A stretch of DNA of 64,000 nucleotides from JAIEPW01 sp964406035. GTDB lineage: Bacteria; Acidobacteriota; Terriglobia; Bryobacterales; Bryobacteraceae. Position 1 is the first letter of the stretch; every line of letters starts with the position of its first letter. The notes beneath the pieces were generated by a model. It saw only the letters and a program-made list of their open reading frames with translations, had not been told where the DNA came from and did not search any database. The translations under genes and the position numbers were made by a program. The stretch lies in contig CAYOQB010000004.1 of NCBI GenBank assembly GCA_964406035.1, positions 16,564-80,563 on the forward strand. The letters are read 5' to 3'. This document shows positions 20,289 through 28,755 of this stretch, in pieces.

Positions 20289-20391
20289 TTGCGGCGGGTT
20301 GGTCAGGGTGCGAGGCGCATCGCCAAGCTCCCTCGCAAAACCAGACGGCTGGGCGGAGACTCAGAGGTCCCCGCCCGCCGCGATTTGCATT

Positions 20392-21297
20392 TTATAGACG
20401 GTTTCGGAAGGTCATAAACCACTGCGTATGGCGGGCCACGGAACCTGCCCCGTCTCTCGTTAGCAGCATCTGCAGGTGGCGTGCGTGGGCGCGCAGCGCA
20501 CCGTCGGGGCTTGACGCAGCGCGGGCGAGAACTCCTCGCACGGCATTGTCACCCTGACCGGCGGCGCCGCCGAGCTCCCGGAACAGCGCGGTGATCTTTG
20601 CGTCAGCGGCCGAGTAGTATTCCCGAATGCGGTCTCGCGATGCGCCCACTGAGCTTCCGTCTTCAAATTCGGCATACAGAACGACGGCCTTGGCTGCGAC
20701 CGGCGCTTCTTTTCCACTTATTGTGAGCTGCCACTCGCGCTCACGGAGCAAACCCGGAACAGTTGCCCCGTCCGGAAACGCCCAGCCATCCTCCCGCACT
20801 GCAAATCGAATCGCCCCCGATCGAAATTGAAACTCCCAGCCCCAAACAACCCGTGTCAATGCCGCGGTGCCCTTGTTTCTGATCCGGAGGCGAAGCGTGT
20901 CTTCGTAGGCGGCGCTTTCCACCGAAATGGGAGCATAAGAGTGAACATGGAGTGGTACGGCCCTGCCGCCCGCGAGCCGGAATTCGATCGTGGATACGGT
21001 TTGGCCCGGAGATTTGAATAGGATATCCTCGCTGCCAGGTCCATTCAAACAACTACTTCCGCTGCACTTCAAAGTCACGCAGCTTCGTCCAACGGAGCCT
21101 TGTGTCCTGCAGCACGATCCACAATTGAGGCAGCTTCCGTCATCGCAATTACAGTCTGTTGTGGATCCGCCAATCGTACAACTGCAGCTCAGCGTTATCC
21201 CCTCGCCACAACCACTACAGTTCGCCGACGCCGTGCAGGCCAGGAGCTGACTCGCGGAACAGGCCAGCATCAAGGTCGCCAAAATCCAGCTTTTCAT
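20392..21297 (-). CDS. Secreted cysteine-rich protein, function unknown
   Basis: 301 residues. A signal peptide (1-20, ending L-L-A-C) is followed by a compact cysteine-rich module (residues 21-85) with about 15 cysteines, including S-C-S-C, N-C-D-D-G-S-C-L-N-C-G-S-C-C and V-T-L-K-C-S. This suggests a disulphide-knotted or metal-binding extracellular head. Residues 95-200 look like an immunoglobulin-like beta domain (I-S-V-E-S-A-A-Y-E-D-T-L-R-L-R-I-R-N-K-G), and the C-terminal 100 residues are helical. No family recognised. The gene sits, in opposite orientation, between the S8 protease gene and the protease remnant, as if inserted into a tandem duplication. Confidence 0.7.
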   Translation of the reverse strand: MKSWILATLMLACSASQLLACTASANCSGCGEGITLSCSCTIGGSTTDCNCDDGSCLNCGSCCRTQGSVGRSCVTLKCSGSSCLNGPGSEDILFKSPGQTVSTIEFRLAGGRAVPLHVHSYAPISVESAAYEDTLRLRIRNKGTAALTRVVWGWEFQFRSGAIRFAVREDGWAFPDGATVPGLLREREWQLTISGKEAPVAAKAVVLYAEFEDGSSVGASRDRIREYYSAADAKITALFRELGGAAGQGDNAVRGVLARAASSPDGALRAHARHLQMLLTRDGAGSVARHTQWFMTFRNRL

Positions 21298-21580
21298 GAA
21301 TCTGTACCTACTGAGAAGTCACGGCGAACGGCGAAATCCGACACCGCTTGTAAAGGACAATAAGGGCAAGACCTGCGAGGGGCAAGCACTTTCACCACAT
21401 AAGTCGTGAGGCCGGCAGGGGCAAAGCAGACTAAGAGCCCGCAATCGCGGGGACCATTTCCGAGACGGTTGTGTGGATCTGCGTCGCATTCTCCGTGCCG
21501 CTCGCCGACATCGCGCTGCAGTTTGAGGAACTAATGCGCTCCCGGAATCGAGTTTCCACGAACTAAAGCAGTCCGGGCGC
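21298..21580. other. Intergenic stretch without a recognisable gene
   Basis: No convincing reading frame, tRNA or terminator. It should contain the promoter of the minus-strand cysteine-rich gene. The right half may be further decayed duplication DNA leading into the protease remnant, but no alignment to the intact protease gene was visible by eye. Confidence 0.5.
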
Positions 21581-21730
21581 TCGGATGCGGCGGATCACCG
21601 ACTACGCTTCGCCGCATTCTTGGGCCGAATCGGCGGTTGGTATCTTAAGGTCTCGGCGATTGAGGCGCGCGCCAACGAGGTCACCGGGAACCTGGTGAGC
21701 GTGAAAATTAAGGTGTACGGGACAGCGTAG
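21581..21730 (+). pseudogene. Decayed C-terminus of an S8 protease P-domain
   Basis: The last ~130 bases of the intact protease gene (20150-20288) are recognisable here with small deletions and compensating one-base indels. The final in-frame codons read K-V-S-A-I-E-A-R-A-N-E-V-T-G-N-L-V-S-V-K, against K-V-S-A-I-D-A-R-A-N-E-V-S-G-N-L-V-S-V-K in the intact gene, and end in TAG at 21728. The upstream part (GATGCGGCGGAT...GACTAC) aligns only with gaps that destroy the frame. Nothing resembling the catalytic domain precedes it, so it is a non-functional remnant of a second copy. Confidence 0.85.
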
Positions 21731-21851
21731 TAGCAACGGCAGTGATTCGCGTTGTCTCATTCTGCCGAACGGGGCAACGCCGATCACGCCGGCAACTCCA
21801 AGATCGAACCGGCAGCCTCCCGTGCTGTAATAGCAGAAGGCGCGTGCCATC

Positions 21852-24350
21852 CTACTCCCACCGCAAACTGATCGCCGGATCCACCCGTAGCGCCCGCCGC
21901 GCGGGCCACAAAGCCGCCGCCACCGCAGTTGCGAAGAACACCGCCAGACCAGCCGCGTGCGACGGCCAGTCAAACGGGCTGACCCCGTTCAGCGCGGAGC
22001 GCAATACTTGCGACAACCCGAGCGCAATCAGAATGCCCGAAGCTGCCCCCACCAGCAGCGGAGCGCGGTATTGCTCCAGAACCACCCGCAGCACATCCCC
22101 GCGCCGCGCGCCCAGCGCCAGCCGAATGCCGATCTCGCGCGAGCGCTGCGCCACCGTATAGGCAACCAATCCGAAAATGCCCACCGCGGCCAAGGCCAGA
22201 GCGACCGCTCCGAGTAGCGCGGCCATCGCGGCCCCGCTGCGAGCCCTTCTGACGCGCTCGGCGGCAATGCTCCGGAGCAACTGAACCGACGGCGTAACGC
22301 TGCCGCTCTCCGCCGCTCCGCGCAAATCGGAAAGCCGGTCGGCCGGGTCGCCTGCGGTGCGGACCGCCAGCAGCATCATGCCCGCGAGTCCCTCGTCGAT
22401 CGGAGTGTATGCCTCGCCGTAGCCGGCGTCATGCGACTTCCAAGCCTGCGTGTCGGCGACGATGCCCACCACGGTACGCTTGCCGAAGCCCTCGATCACG
22501 CGGCCGAGCGCGTCGCCTTGCGGGAACAGCCGCCGCGCGGTGGATTCGCTGATGATGGCGACGTCTCTTTCGCGATCGCCATACAGCCGCCCCCGCACAA
22601 GCGGGATGCTCATCGCCGCGAAGTAGGCCGGATCGGCGGAATTGGTCACCAAGGCGATTGGCGGATTGCGCAGATTCGCCACCGAGAGCCGGTCCCCCAG
22701 CGGGATCAACATTGTCGCGGCGACTTGCACAACGCCCGGCACTGATTGCAGCCGGGTTTTCATCTCCTCCAGCCGCTGCCGGGCTCCCGCGCCGTTCAGT
22801 CCGCGCGCGTGGAGTTCGGGGTCGATGATGACGACGTGGGCGGCATCGAATCCGTGTCCGGCGCCGCTTAGTGCCCGGACCCCGCGCTCGAGCATGGCCG
22901 AGAGGATCACCAGCACGCACCCCACGGCCACCTGCGCGCCGATCAGGATCCGCCGGGCGCGCGTGCCCCGCGGCCCGCCGCGCACCGCCGCGAAAGCGGG
23001 CGCCAGGCCGAATGCCAGCACGGAAAGCAGGGTCAGGATCGCGGCGATCGCCGCCACGCGCCAATTCAGCGCAAGGCCGTCAGCGGGCGCGGCCAGTGTG
23101 CGCAGAATGAGAACTCCCGCCCAGTGGCTGACCAGCAGGCCCGCGCCAACGCCGATACAGCCGAGCAGCAGGCTCTCCGTCAGAAGCTGGCGCACAATCC
23201 GCGCCTTCCCCGCGCCTACCGCCATCCGCACGTTCCATTCCCGTTCGCGCGCCGCCCCGCGGGCCAGCAGCATGTTCCCGAGATTGGCGCAGCAACTCAG
23301 CAGAATCAGCAGGACCAGCCCCGTTATCCCAAGCACGGCCGAAAGCGTGTTGGAATCGTCGAGATGGCCCAGGTAACCGGCCGCGCGCGGCTCCAGTTGC
23401 TCCCCTTTCCAGACCGCCTTCGGTTCCATGCGGCCGAGAGCCGCCACCGGCGGCCGCAGAGCCTCGCGCGCCGCCGCCGGACTCTGCTCCGCGTGGAGCA
23501 TGCCGAACATCTGACACTCGTTCTTTTCAAAGGATGTCAGCAGGTCGCTTCCCGGGAAAAGATCCGGCTGACGCTCCAGCGGCAGCCACACATCGATGTT
23601 GCGGCCGGTGTGGAAGTCGTATGGCAGGATGCCCGCCACGGTAACCGGCTTGCCGTTCAATTGGATCACGCTGCCGATCAGGGAAGGGTTCTCACCGAAG
23701 CGCGAACTCCAGAACGCGTGGCTCAGGACAGCCACCGGCGCGGCGGCGCTCCCGTCGTCCTCGTTTGTGAGAATCCTGCCCAGAGCGGGCCGGACGCCGA
23801 GGTCGGACAGGTAATTGCCGGTCACGAACTGCGCCTCCACGGCGGCGCTTTTGCGATCGCCAAGCGTGAGCCGCGCCCCGGAGACGCCCATCACCGACGC
23901 GAGAGCCGTGTTGTGAGCCGCGTAAAAGCGCACCGCCGCGCACGGAATCGATGTCGCCGACGCTTCCGGGCTGTGCCGGTCAAAGCGTTGGAATCGCTCC
24001 GGAGTGCGAATCGGCAGCGGCTTCAGGAACGCCAGGTCGAATACCCGGAAGGCGGCGAGGTTGACGCCCAGCCCCAGCGAGAGGACCAGCGTGGCGGCAA
24101 CGGTGAATCCCGGGTTTCGGATCAACTGGCGGAAACCGAAGCGCAGATCCTGCGCCAGTTGGTCCAGCCAGGTCCAACCCCAGGCATCGCGCGATTCCTC
24201 CCGAAGCCGTAGCGGACTGGCGCCGAACGACGCCGCCGGGCGGCCCTCGCGAGCCATCATCTCGCGGTGGAACGCCAGTTCCTCTTCCAGCTCGAGGTCG
24301 CGGCGGCGGCGCGTCAGAAGGTAGGCCAGCCTGCGCCAGAAAGTCTTCAT
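21852..24350 (-). CDS. Acidobacterial duplicated orphan permease (MacB/FtsX-like)
   Basis: 832 residues. The N-terminal cytoplasmic segment (R-R-R-R-D-L-E-L-E-E-E-L-A-F-H-R-E-M) and D-L-R-F-G-F-R-Q-L-I-R-N-P-G-F-T are hallmarks of the 'ADOP' permeases abundant in Acidobacteria. Two FtsX-type blocks, each after a MacB-like periplasmic domain, give about eight membrane helices. No ATPase gene is adjacent, hence 'orphan'. The substrate is unknown; relatives are assumed to act in macrolide, lipoprotein or signal export. An AAGGA sits 6 bases before the ATG, 9 bases after the PadR stop codon, so the two genes form an operon. Confidence 0.9.
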   Translation of the reverse strand: MKTFWRRLAYLLTRRRRDLELEEELAFHREMMAREGRPAASFGASPLRLREESRDAWGWTWLDQLAQDLRFGFRQLIRNPGFTVAATLVLSLGLGVNLAAFRVFDLAFLKPLPIRTPERFQRFDRHSPEASATSIPCAAVRFYAAHNTALASVMGVSGARLTLGDRKSAAVEAQFVTGNYLSDLGVRPALGRILTNEDDGSAAAPVAVLSHAFWSSRFGENPSLIGSVIQLNGKPVTVAGILPYDFHTGRNIDVWLPLERQPDLFPGSDLLTSFEKNECQMFGMLHAEQSPAAAREALRPPVAALGRMEPKAVWKGEQLEPRAAGYLGHLDDSNTLSAVLGITGLVLLILLSCCANLGNMLLARGAAREREWNVRMAVGAGKARIVRQLLTESLLLGCIGVGAGLLVSHWAGVLILRTLAAPADGLALNWRVAAIAAILTLLSVLAFGLAPAFAAVRGGPRGTRARRILIGAQVAVGCVLVILSAMLERGVRALSGAGHGFDAAHVVIIDPELHARGLNGAGARQRLEEMKTRLQSVPGVVQVAATMLIPLGDRLSVANLRNPPIALVTNSADPAYFAAMSIPLVRGRLYGDRERDVAIISESTARRLFPQGDALGRVIEGFGKRTVVGIVADTQAWKSHDAGYGEAYTPIDEGLAGMMLLAVRTAGDPADRLSDLRGAAESGSVTPSVQLLRSIAAERVRRARSGAAMAALLGAVALALAAVGIFGLVAYTVAQRSREIGIRLALGARRGDVLRVVLEQYRAPLLVGAASGILIALGLSQVLRSALNGVSPFDWPSHAAGLAVFFATAVAAALWPARRALRVDPAISLRWE

Positions 24351-24359
24351 GGGTTGTCC

Positions 24360-24686
24360 TTAGGCAAAGTCGAGAATCGCGCGGATCGCCGCGTTGACCC
24401 GCTGATACTCCGCAACCTCGGTATCGAGCTGCCGGCGTCCTTCCTCGGTCAGCCGGTAGAAACGCACCTTGCGATTGGTTTCCGAGACGCCCCATTCGGA
24501 TTCCAGCCAGCCCTTCATCAGCATTCGCTGGAGCGCTGGATACAGCGAACCTTCCTCGGCTTCCAGCACCGAATCCGAAACCTGGCGGATGCGCTGGGCG
24601 ATCGCGTAACCATGCAGCGATCCAGTGCGGAGAACGCGCAAGATGAGGAGCGGGAGAGTCCCAGGAGGCATATCCGCGCTAGGCAT
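24360..24686 (-). CDS. PadR-family regulator (acidobacterial permease-linked type)
   Basis: 108 residues. The N-terminus P-P-G-T-L-P-L-L-I-L-R-V-L, then S-L-H-G-Y-A-I-A-Q-R-I and E-E-G-S-L-Y-P-A-L-Q-R-M is the PadR winged helix. The C-terminal R-F-Y-R-L-T-E-E-G-R-R-Q-L wing and dimerisation helix match the subtype found upstream of orphan permeases in Acidobacteria. It is the first gene of the operon with the permease and presumably represses it. Confidence 0.92.
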   Translation of the reverse strand: MPSADMPPGTLPLLILRVLRTGSLHGYAIAQRIRQVSDSVLEAEEGSLYPALQRMLMKGWLESEWGVSETNRKVRFYRLTEEGRRQLDTEVAEYQRVNAAIRAILDFA

Positions 24687-24697
24687 AGATGAAATAG

Positions 24698-24726
24698 GGA
24701 TAACTCAGATATGCCTGTGCTGTCAA
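24698..24726 (-). promoter_or_regulatory. Promoter of the padR-permease operon
   Basis: Read on the minus strand, a perfect TTGACA (complement 24721-24726) is followed after 17 bases by TTATCC (24703-24698), 12 bases upstream of the PadR start. The spacing is ideal and the -10 box imperfect, consistent with a regulated promoter. Confidence 0.5.
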
Positions 24727-24762
24727 GCTCGATACGAAGGTCCTGACCTGAAGTGGAGCTAG

Positions 24763-25008
24763 GACGGCGCTCCATGTCGCTTCGCTCTAGAGCTCAAAGG
24801 AGTTCCCAGCACAACGAAGCGCAGTGACGCCGAGCCGGTAAGCCTGTGCAGCGGGGCATTTCACGACATCTGGGTGCGCAAACTGCAACCGAAACTCGCG
24901 GCGTTGTCCTCCCGTGGCAGACAAGTCGTCGTCGCAAACAGCAGTCACGACATCTCCGGCGCGATGCCGAGCGCCATAAGGGGACGCTATTCGCCCTTGG
25001 CTGTCTAG
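24763..25008 (+). pseudogene. C-terminal remnant of an alpha/beta hydrolase
   Basis: A short open frame reads F-H-D-I-W-V-R-K-L-Q-P-K-L-A-A-L-S, then S-R-G-R-Q-V-V-V-A-N-S-S-H-D-I (24857-24946), and stops at 25006. This is the end region of alpha/beta hydrolases, where the S-S-H supplies the catalytic histidine. Everything upstream (nucleophile and acid) is missing, and the frame is closed by TAG at 24760. It is a decayed fragment, not a gene. Confidence 0.65.
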
Positions 25009-25048
25009 TTCTGAGCGCTAGCACTCGCAAAGCGACAACGGGGTGCGC

Positions 25049-25258
25049 TTAGACAGCCTCCACCAGTTCGAAGTGCGATGGCTCGGGAATGGCATCGCCG
25101 TCCTCGCGCATCGACGCCAGATGCATTTCCATCGCCTTCGCCATTCGCGTCCTGGTTTCTTCCAACGTGCGGCCCGTAGCCACGCAGCCTGGAAGATCCG
25201 GAGCGTACGCTCCGTAGCCAGTGGAAGACTTCTCGAAAACGACCAGGAACTTGTTCAT
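25049..25258 (-). CDS. hicB: HicB-like antitoxin
   Basis: 69 residues with the HicB partial RNase-H-like fold: F-L-V-V-F-E-K-S-S-T-G-Y-G-A-Y-A-P-D-L-P-G-C-V-A, then T-L-E-E-T-R-T-R-M-A-K-A-M-E-M-H-L. It neutralises HicA by binding it. This is the short form without a C-terminal DNA-binding domain, so autoregulation by HicB alone is unlikely. Its ATG overlaps the hicA stop by 4 bases (toxin gene first). Confidence 0.9.
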   Translation of the reverse strand: MNKFLVVFEKSSTGYGAYAPDLPGCVATGRTLEETRTRMAKAMEMHLASMREDGDAIPEPSHFELVEAV

Positions 25259-25440
25259 GAAATGTCCGCTTGCTTCATTATAGACTTGAGCGTTTTCGGC
25301 GGCACCTCATCGGACTCGTGGCCAGCAACGGTAACCTTTCCGGGTTTTTCAGGATGGATGAACTGACGGTGACTGCCCTCCTGCTTTCTGAGAACCCAGC
25401 CGTCGCTCCGACGCATCTTCAGCACGTCACGGACCTTCAC
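25255..25440 (-). CDS. hicA: HicA-like mRNA interferase toxin
   Basis: 61 residues with the double-stranded-RNA-binding-like HicA fold. The catalytic histidine lies in K-Q-E-G-S-H-R-Q-F, preceded by L-R-K, with a following K-V-T-V-A-G-H strand and the C-terminal helix L-K-S-I-M-K-Q-A. It is expected to cleave mRNA when freed from HicB. The order toxin then antitoxin with a 4-base overlap is standard for hicAB. Confidence 0.9.
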   Translation of the reverse strand: MKVRDVLKMRRSDGWVLRKQEGSHRQFIHPEKPGKVTVAGHESDEVPPKTLKSIMKQADIS

Positions 25441-25740
25441 AACTTCGCCTCATTCTACTCTTGTCCCACGCGCGCCCCCAGCCGCTCAGTTGGAACAAAA
25501 CCCGCAAAACGCCGAAGGGAACCGCGATGCGCTCGGGGGCGGCGCGACTGGTACGACGGGAGACCGAGGACCAGCCGGTTTGCTGTGCGACAAGGCGCGG
25601 GAAGTCGATCATGACGGGTATTAGGCCACGGAGGTTGCGCGTTTTCTGCGAATATGCCTCACGGCAGCTCCAACGTTCGGTCCAGGCGCGCGGTCTAGCA
25701 CCAATAACAGTCCTGGGATTATACCCGTTGGGGGACACCG
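25441..25740. other. Intergenic stretch without a recognisable gene
   Basis: Open frames exist on both strands but show no family features, no ribosome-binding sites, and odd arginine- and proline-rich composition. It separates the hicAB module from the convergent-side VOC gene and should contain the hicAB promoter. Nothing else seen. Confidence 0.5.
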
Positions 25741-26103
25741 CTACCGGGAGCTCAGCACGAACTGATTCCCATCCGCGTCCCGGAAGATCGCCGACGTCCC
25801 CCAATCCTGCTTTTCCACGTCCTTCACAAACTCCACGCCCTTGGCCTTCATCTCCCGCGCGGTTGCCTCCACATCGTCGGACCAGAACGTCACGTTCATG
25901 AACCCTCCCGGCGCGAGGCCCCCGTCGAAGCGGAACAGGACCAGCCGCGTATCCGCGCCCGGAATCCCGAGCTCAATCCAGCGCTGCTTCCCGTCGAAGG
26001 GCTGGTCCGTCAGGATCCGGAATCCAAGTTTCTCGGTGTAAAAATCGACCGCGCGGTCCTGATCGGTCACCGGGATGGATGCGAACTTCACTCCACGAAT
26101 CAT
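25741..26103 (-). CDS. VOC-family (glyoxalase/bleomycin resistance-like) protein
   Basis: 120 residues forming one glyoxalase module pair: K-F-A-S-I-P-V-T-D-Q-D-R-A-V-D-F-Y-T-E-K-L-G-F, then R-W-I-E-L-G-I-P, and the final F-R-D-A-D-G-N-Q-F-V-L. The latter carries the late acidic/polar metal position (usually E, here Q). Such proteins bind or degrade small reactive compounds; the substrate is unknown. A strong TGGAGGAAAACC precedes the ATG. Divergent from the small HTH gene, 76 bases apart. Confidence 0.85.
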   Translation of the reverse strand: MIRGVKFASIPVTDQDRAVDFYTEKLGFRILTDQPFDGKQRWIELGIPGADTRLVLFRFDGGLAPGGFMNVTFWSDDVEATAREMKAKGVEFVKDVEKQDWGTSAIFRDADGNQFVLSSR

Positions 26104-26179
26104 GGTTTTCCTCCAACGCCATTCTCGCCGCGACCACGCGGCGCGGGCAAGCTGCTGTACTGCGATACGCTATAGTTCC

Positions 26180-26527
26180 ATGCACCACATCGAGATTGAC
26201 GCATATGTTCTGGATGTCCTGCTGCCGGATCTGGCGGGGCATGATCGCGCGCCCAACGCGTTTCTGATCTACCTGGTGATCTGGAGCCGGCTGTTTCGCC
26301 TCGGAGACCGGCGCGCCGCCCTCAGCCTGCGCCAGCTCGCCGAAAGCAGCGGGCTCTCGAAATCCGCCGTGCAGCAGGCGGTCCGGCACCTGAAGCGCCG
26401 CGGCCTGGTGGTGATTCACAAGGCTGCCCCCACCGCCGTTCCCGAATATGAGCTGGTCCGGCACTGGATCCGCCGCCGGGCATCGGCATCCAGGCGCACC
26501 GCCGCCCCGGCCTCCATGCCACAATAA
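26180..26527 (+). CDS. Small helix-turn-helix regulator
   Basis: 115 residues from the ATG at 26180. A winged helix spans about residues 45-90: S-L-R-Q-L-A-E-S-S-G-L-S-K-S-A-V-Q-Q-A-V-R, split by the helix turn, and then L-K-R-R-G-L-V-V-I. This resembles the DNA-binding part of GntR/replication-type HTH proteins without an effector domain. The C-terminus is basic. No Shine-Dalgarno is seen; a TATAGT lies just 4 bases before the start. Its target could be the divergent VOC gene. Confidence 0.65.
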   Translation: MHHIEIDAYVLDVLLPDLAGHDRAPNAFLIYLVIWSRLFRLGDRRAALSLRQLAESSGLSKSAVQQAVRHLKRRGLVVIHKAAPTAVPEYELVRHWIRRRASASRRTAAPASMPQ

Positions 26528-26549
26528 GAATCGCGGAAGACTGCACCCC

Positions 26550-27902
26550 ATGAAAATCTGCTTCCTCGCCTGCCTCCTTGCCGTGGCGTTTGCCGGATCA
26601 GCGCCCGCTCAGTCCAAGAAATTCAAGCCGGGCATGAACTTCTACTCGATCGAACAGGACATCCAGCTCGGCCGGGAAGCGGCGGCCGAATTCGAAAAGA
26701 AGCTGCCGATGGTCAACAACCCGGAACTGCTCGCCTACATCCGCGGCATCGGCGACCGCCTTACCGCGTCCCCCGCCGCGGGCAAGTTTCCGTACACCTG
26801 GCGCATCGTCAACGACAAGTCCATCAACGCCTTCGCGCTGCCTGGCGGTCCGATGTTCGTCAATACCGGCTTGCTGCTGAACGCCGACAATGAGGCTCAG
26901 GTGGCTGGCGTGCTGGCGCACGAGATCTCGCATATCGTGCTGCGGCATGGCACCAATCAGATGTCCAAGCAGCAACTGCTGGGTGGCTTGGGAGCGGGCG
27001 CCGGGATCTTTCTGGGCAACTCCGGCAGCGTCCTCGGCCAGCTCGGACAGTTGGGCATCGGCCTGGGCTTGCAGAGCGTGCTGCTCAAGTACTCCCGCGG
27101 CGCGGAAAAGGACTCCGATCTGCTCGGCTCGCAGATCATGAACGACGCCGGCTACAACCCCGTGGAGATGGCGCGGTTCTTCGAAAAGCTGCAGTCGGAA
27201 AGCGGCAAGCGCAGCGGCATCGAGGAGTGGTTCTCCAGCCATCCCAATCCCGGCAACCGCGTCCGCGACGTGGAAAAGGAGGTCACCACGCTGCCGCGGC
27301 GGACCTACTCGGCGGGCAATCCGGCGGCGCTGGCCCGCGCGAAGCAACTCGCCGGCGGAATTCCAGCGGCGCCAAAACCAGCCGCTTCCGGGCAGGGAAC
27401 TGCCTTGCCCGCGCCCGCCACCCTGCGGCCTTCGGGGCAGTTGCGGAGCCATCAGGGACAAACGTTTTCAATGGATTACCCAAGCAATTGGGAAGCGTTA
27501 GGTGACAACCAGCGGCCGGACGTCATCTTCGGCGCGAAGGGCGGAGTGTTTCAGGATCAGCAAGGTCCAAACGTCGCTTATGGCACGTTAGTGGGCTTCC
27601 AAAGCAACAAATCGGGCGATTTGGGGGCACTTACGCAGGAGTTAATTGACGGATTCGTCCGCACGGTGCCCGGAGCGAGGGTTACCGCTAACCCCCGGCA
27701 GATCAGCGTCCAGGGGCAGCCCGCGATGCTGACCCAGATGAGCGCCAATTCGGCGTTTCCGAATGAAACCGAGCAGATTGTGGTGGTTACGGTTCCGCAG
27801 GGCGGCGGCTTGTACTACTTCGCGTTCGTCGCGCCGCAAAGCGAGTACCGCGCCGCCGAGCCGGTGTTCCAGCAGATGCTGAGGAGCCTGCGATTCCGCT
27901 AA
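26550..27902 (+). CDS. M48-family exported metallopeptidase
   Basis: 450 residues from the ATG at 26550, chosen for its clear signal peptide (M-K-I-C-F-L-A-C-L-L-A-V-A-F-A-G-S-A-P-A). The zinc motif H-E-I-S-H is at 124-128, and the third ligand is likely E186 in G-A-E-K-D-S-D, as in BepA/LoiP-type periplasmic M48 proteins. A C-terminal PsbP-like beta domain (about 310-450, beginning F-S-M-D-Y-P-S-N-W) is an addition. Likely periplasmic protein quality control. Four bases separate its stop from the next gene. Confidence 0.88.
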   Translation: MKICFLACLLAVAFAGSAPAQSKKFKPGMNFYSIEQDIQLGREAAAEFEKKLPMVNNPELLAYIRGIGDRLTASPAAGKFPYTWRIVNDKSINAFALPGGPMFVNTGLLLNADNEAQVAGVLAHEISHIVLRHGTNQMSKQQLLGGLGAGAGIFLGNSGSVLGQLGQLGIGLGLQSVLLKYSRGAEKDSDLLGSQIMNDAGYNPVEMARFFEKLQSESGKRSGIEEWFSSHPNPGNRVRDVEKEVTTLPRRTYSAGNPAALARAKQLAGGIPAAPKPAASGQGTALPAPATLRPSGQLRSHQGQTFSMDYPSNWEALGDNQRPDVIFGAKGGVFQDQQGPNVAYGTLVGFQSNKSGDLGALTQELIDGFVRTVPGARVTANPRQISVQGQPAMLTQMSANSAFPNETEQIVVVTVPQGGGLYYFAFVAPQSEYRAAEPVFQQMLRSLRFR

Positions 27903-27906
27903 ACGA

Positions 27907-28524
27907 GTGAATTACGACGCTCTGCTGTTCGATTTCGACGGCGTCCTGGCGGATTCCGAACCGATTCACTATCGTGTTTGGAATGAGATCCTTGCGCCCT
28001 ACGGAGTCAGCATCCCATGGGATCGCTACGTGCGGGAATGCATCGGCGTGGCGGACCGCGCCATGATCCAGCGCCTGTGCGAGGAACGCGATCCGCCCAT
28101 CGACTTCGACGAACTTTGGGCCCGCTATCCGGAAAAGAAAGCTCTGTTCAGCCGCCGCATGGCGGAATCGGAAGTGTTCCACCGGCCGACGTTGGACCTG
28201 ATCCATCGCCTGAATGGACACTGGAGGCTGGCCGTGGTTTCGTCAAGCGGCCGGGCTGAGGTGGAGCCGCCGCTGCTGCGCGCCGGGATCCGGGAGCGAT
28301 TCGAGGTACTGGTGTGCGGTCTGGAGGTTCCGAGATTGAAGCCGGCTCCGGATCCGTACTTGCGCGCGGCGGAACTGCTCGGCGCCAAGCGCCCGTTGGT
28401 GATCGAAGATTCCGAAGCCGGGGTTGCGGCGGGGAAGGCTGCCGGATTTGAAGTGCTGCGAATCTCAAGCCCGGGCGAGCTGCCGGAGGCGCTGCGGTCG
28501 GCACTGGGACTTGAGTTGACATAA
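27907..28524 (+). CDS. HAD-IA hydrolase, beta-phosphoglucomutase-like
   Basis: 205 residues, GTG start at 27907, 4 bases after the M48 stop. Motif I is L-F-D-F-D-G-V-L-A-D-S (nucleophile and acid aspartates). The cap carries R-Y-V-R-E-C-I-G. Motif II is V-V-S-S-S, motif III lysine is in R-L-K-P-A-P-D-P-Y, and motif IV is I-E-D-S-E-A-G. It should dephosphorylate or isomerise a phosphosugar or similar metabolite. It is the last host gene before the phage region. Confidence 0.88.
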   Translation: MNYDALLFDFDGVLADSEPIHYRVWNEILAPYGVSIPWDRYVRECIGVADRAMIQRLCEERDPPIDFDELWARYPEKKALFSRRMAESEVFHRPTLDLIHRLNGHWRLAVVSSSGRAEVEPPLLRAGIRERFEVLVCGLEVPRLKPAPDPYLRAAELLGAKRPLVIEDSEAGVAAGKAAGFEVLRISSPGELPEALRSALGLELT

Positions 28525-28755
28525 TATCTGTTATCGGAAGTGTAGTTGGATTAACACTCGCGGTGGTGGCTGCGGATGCGGATTGGCTGAGAGGTGCCCG
28601 TTGCGGCACCCGGACCGGAGCGACAGGTGCCACCCTATCGCCGCCGGCCGAGCTCGAGCGCCGTTGACCGCCGAGTGTGGTCCCCCTCAGTATCCACACC
28701 CGGTCGCGCGCGCGCAAGCCTTCAGCGGGGACAATTTCAAACCCGAGAGGCCAAC

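Noticed and set aside
20289..20391. Terminator between the S8 protease and cysteine-rich genes
   Set aside because: A GGGCGG/CCGCCC pairing exists but with a long loop and no adjacent T-tract.
25461..25901. 146-codon plus-strand frame after hicA
   Set aside because: No ribosome site, odd composition, and it runs into the VOC gene on the other strand.
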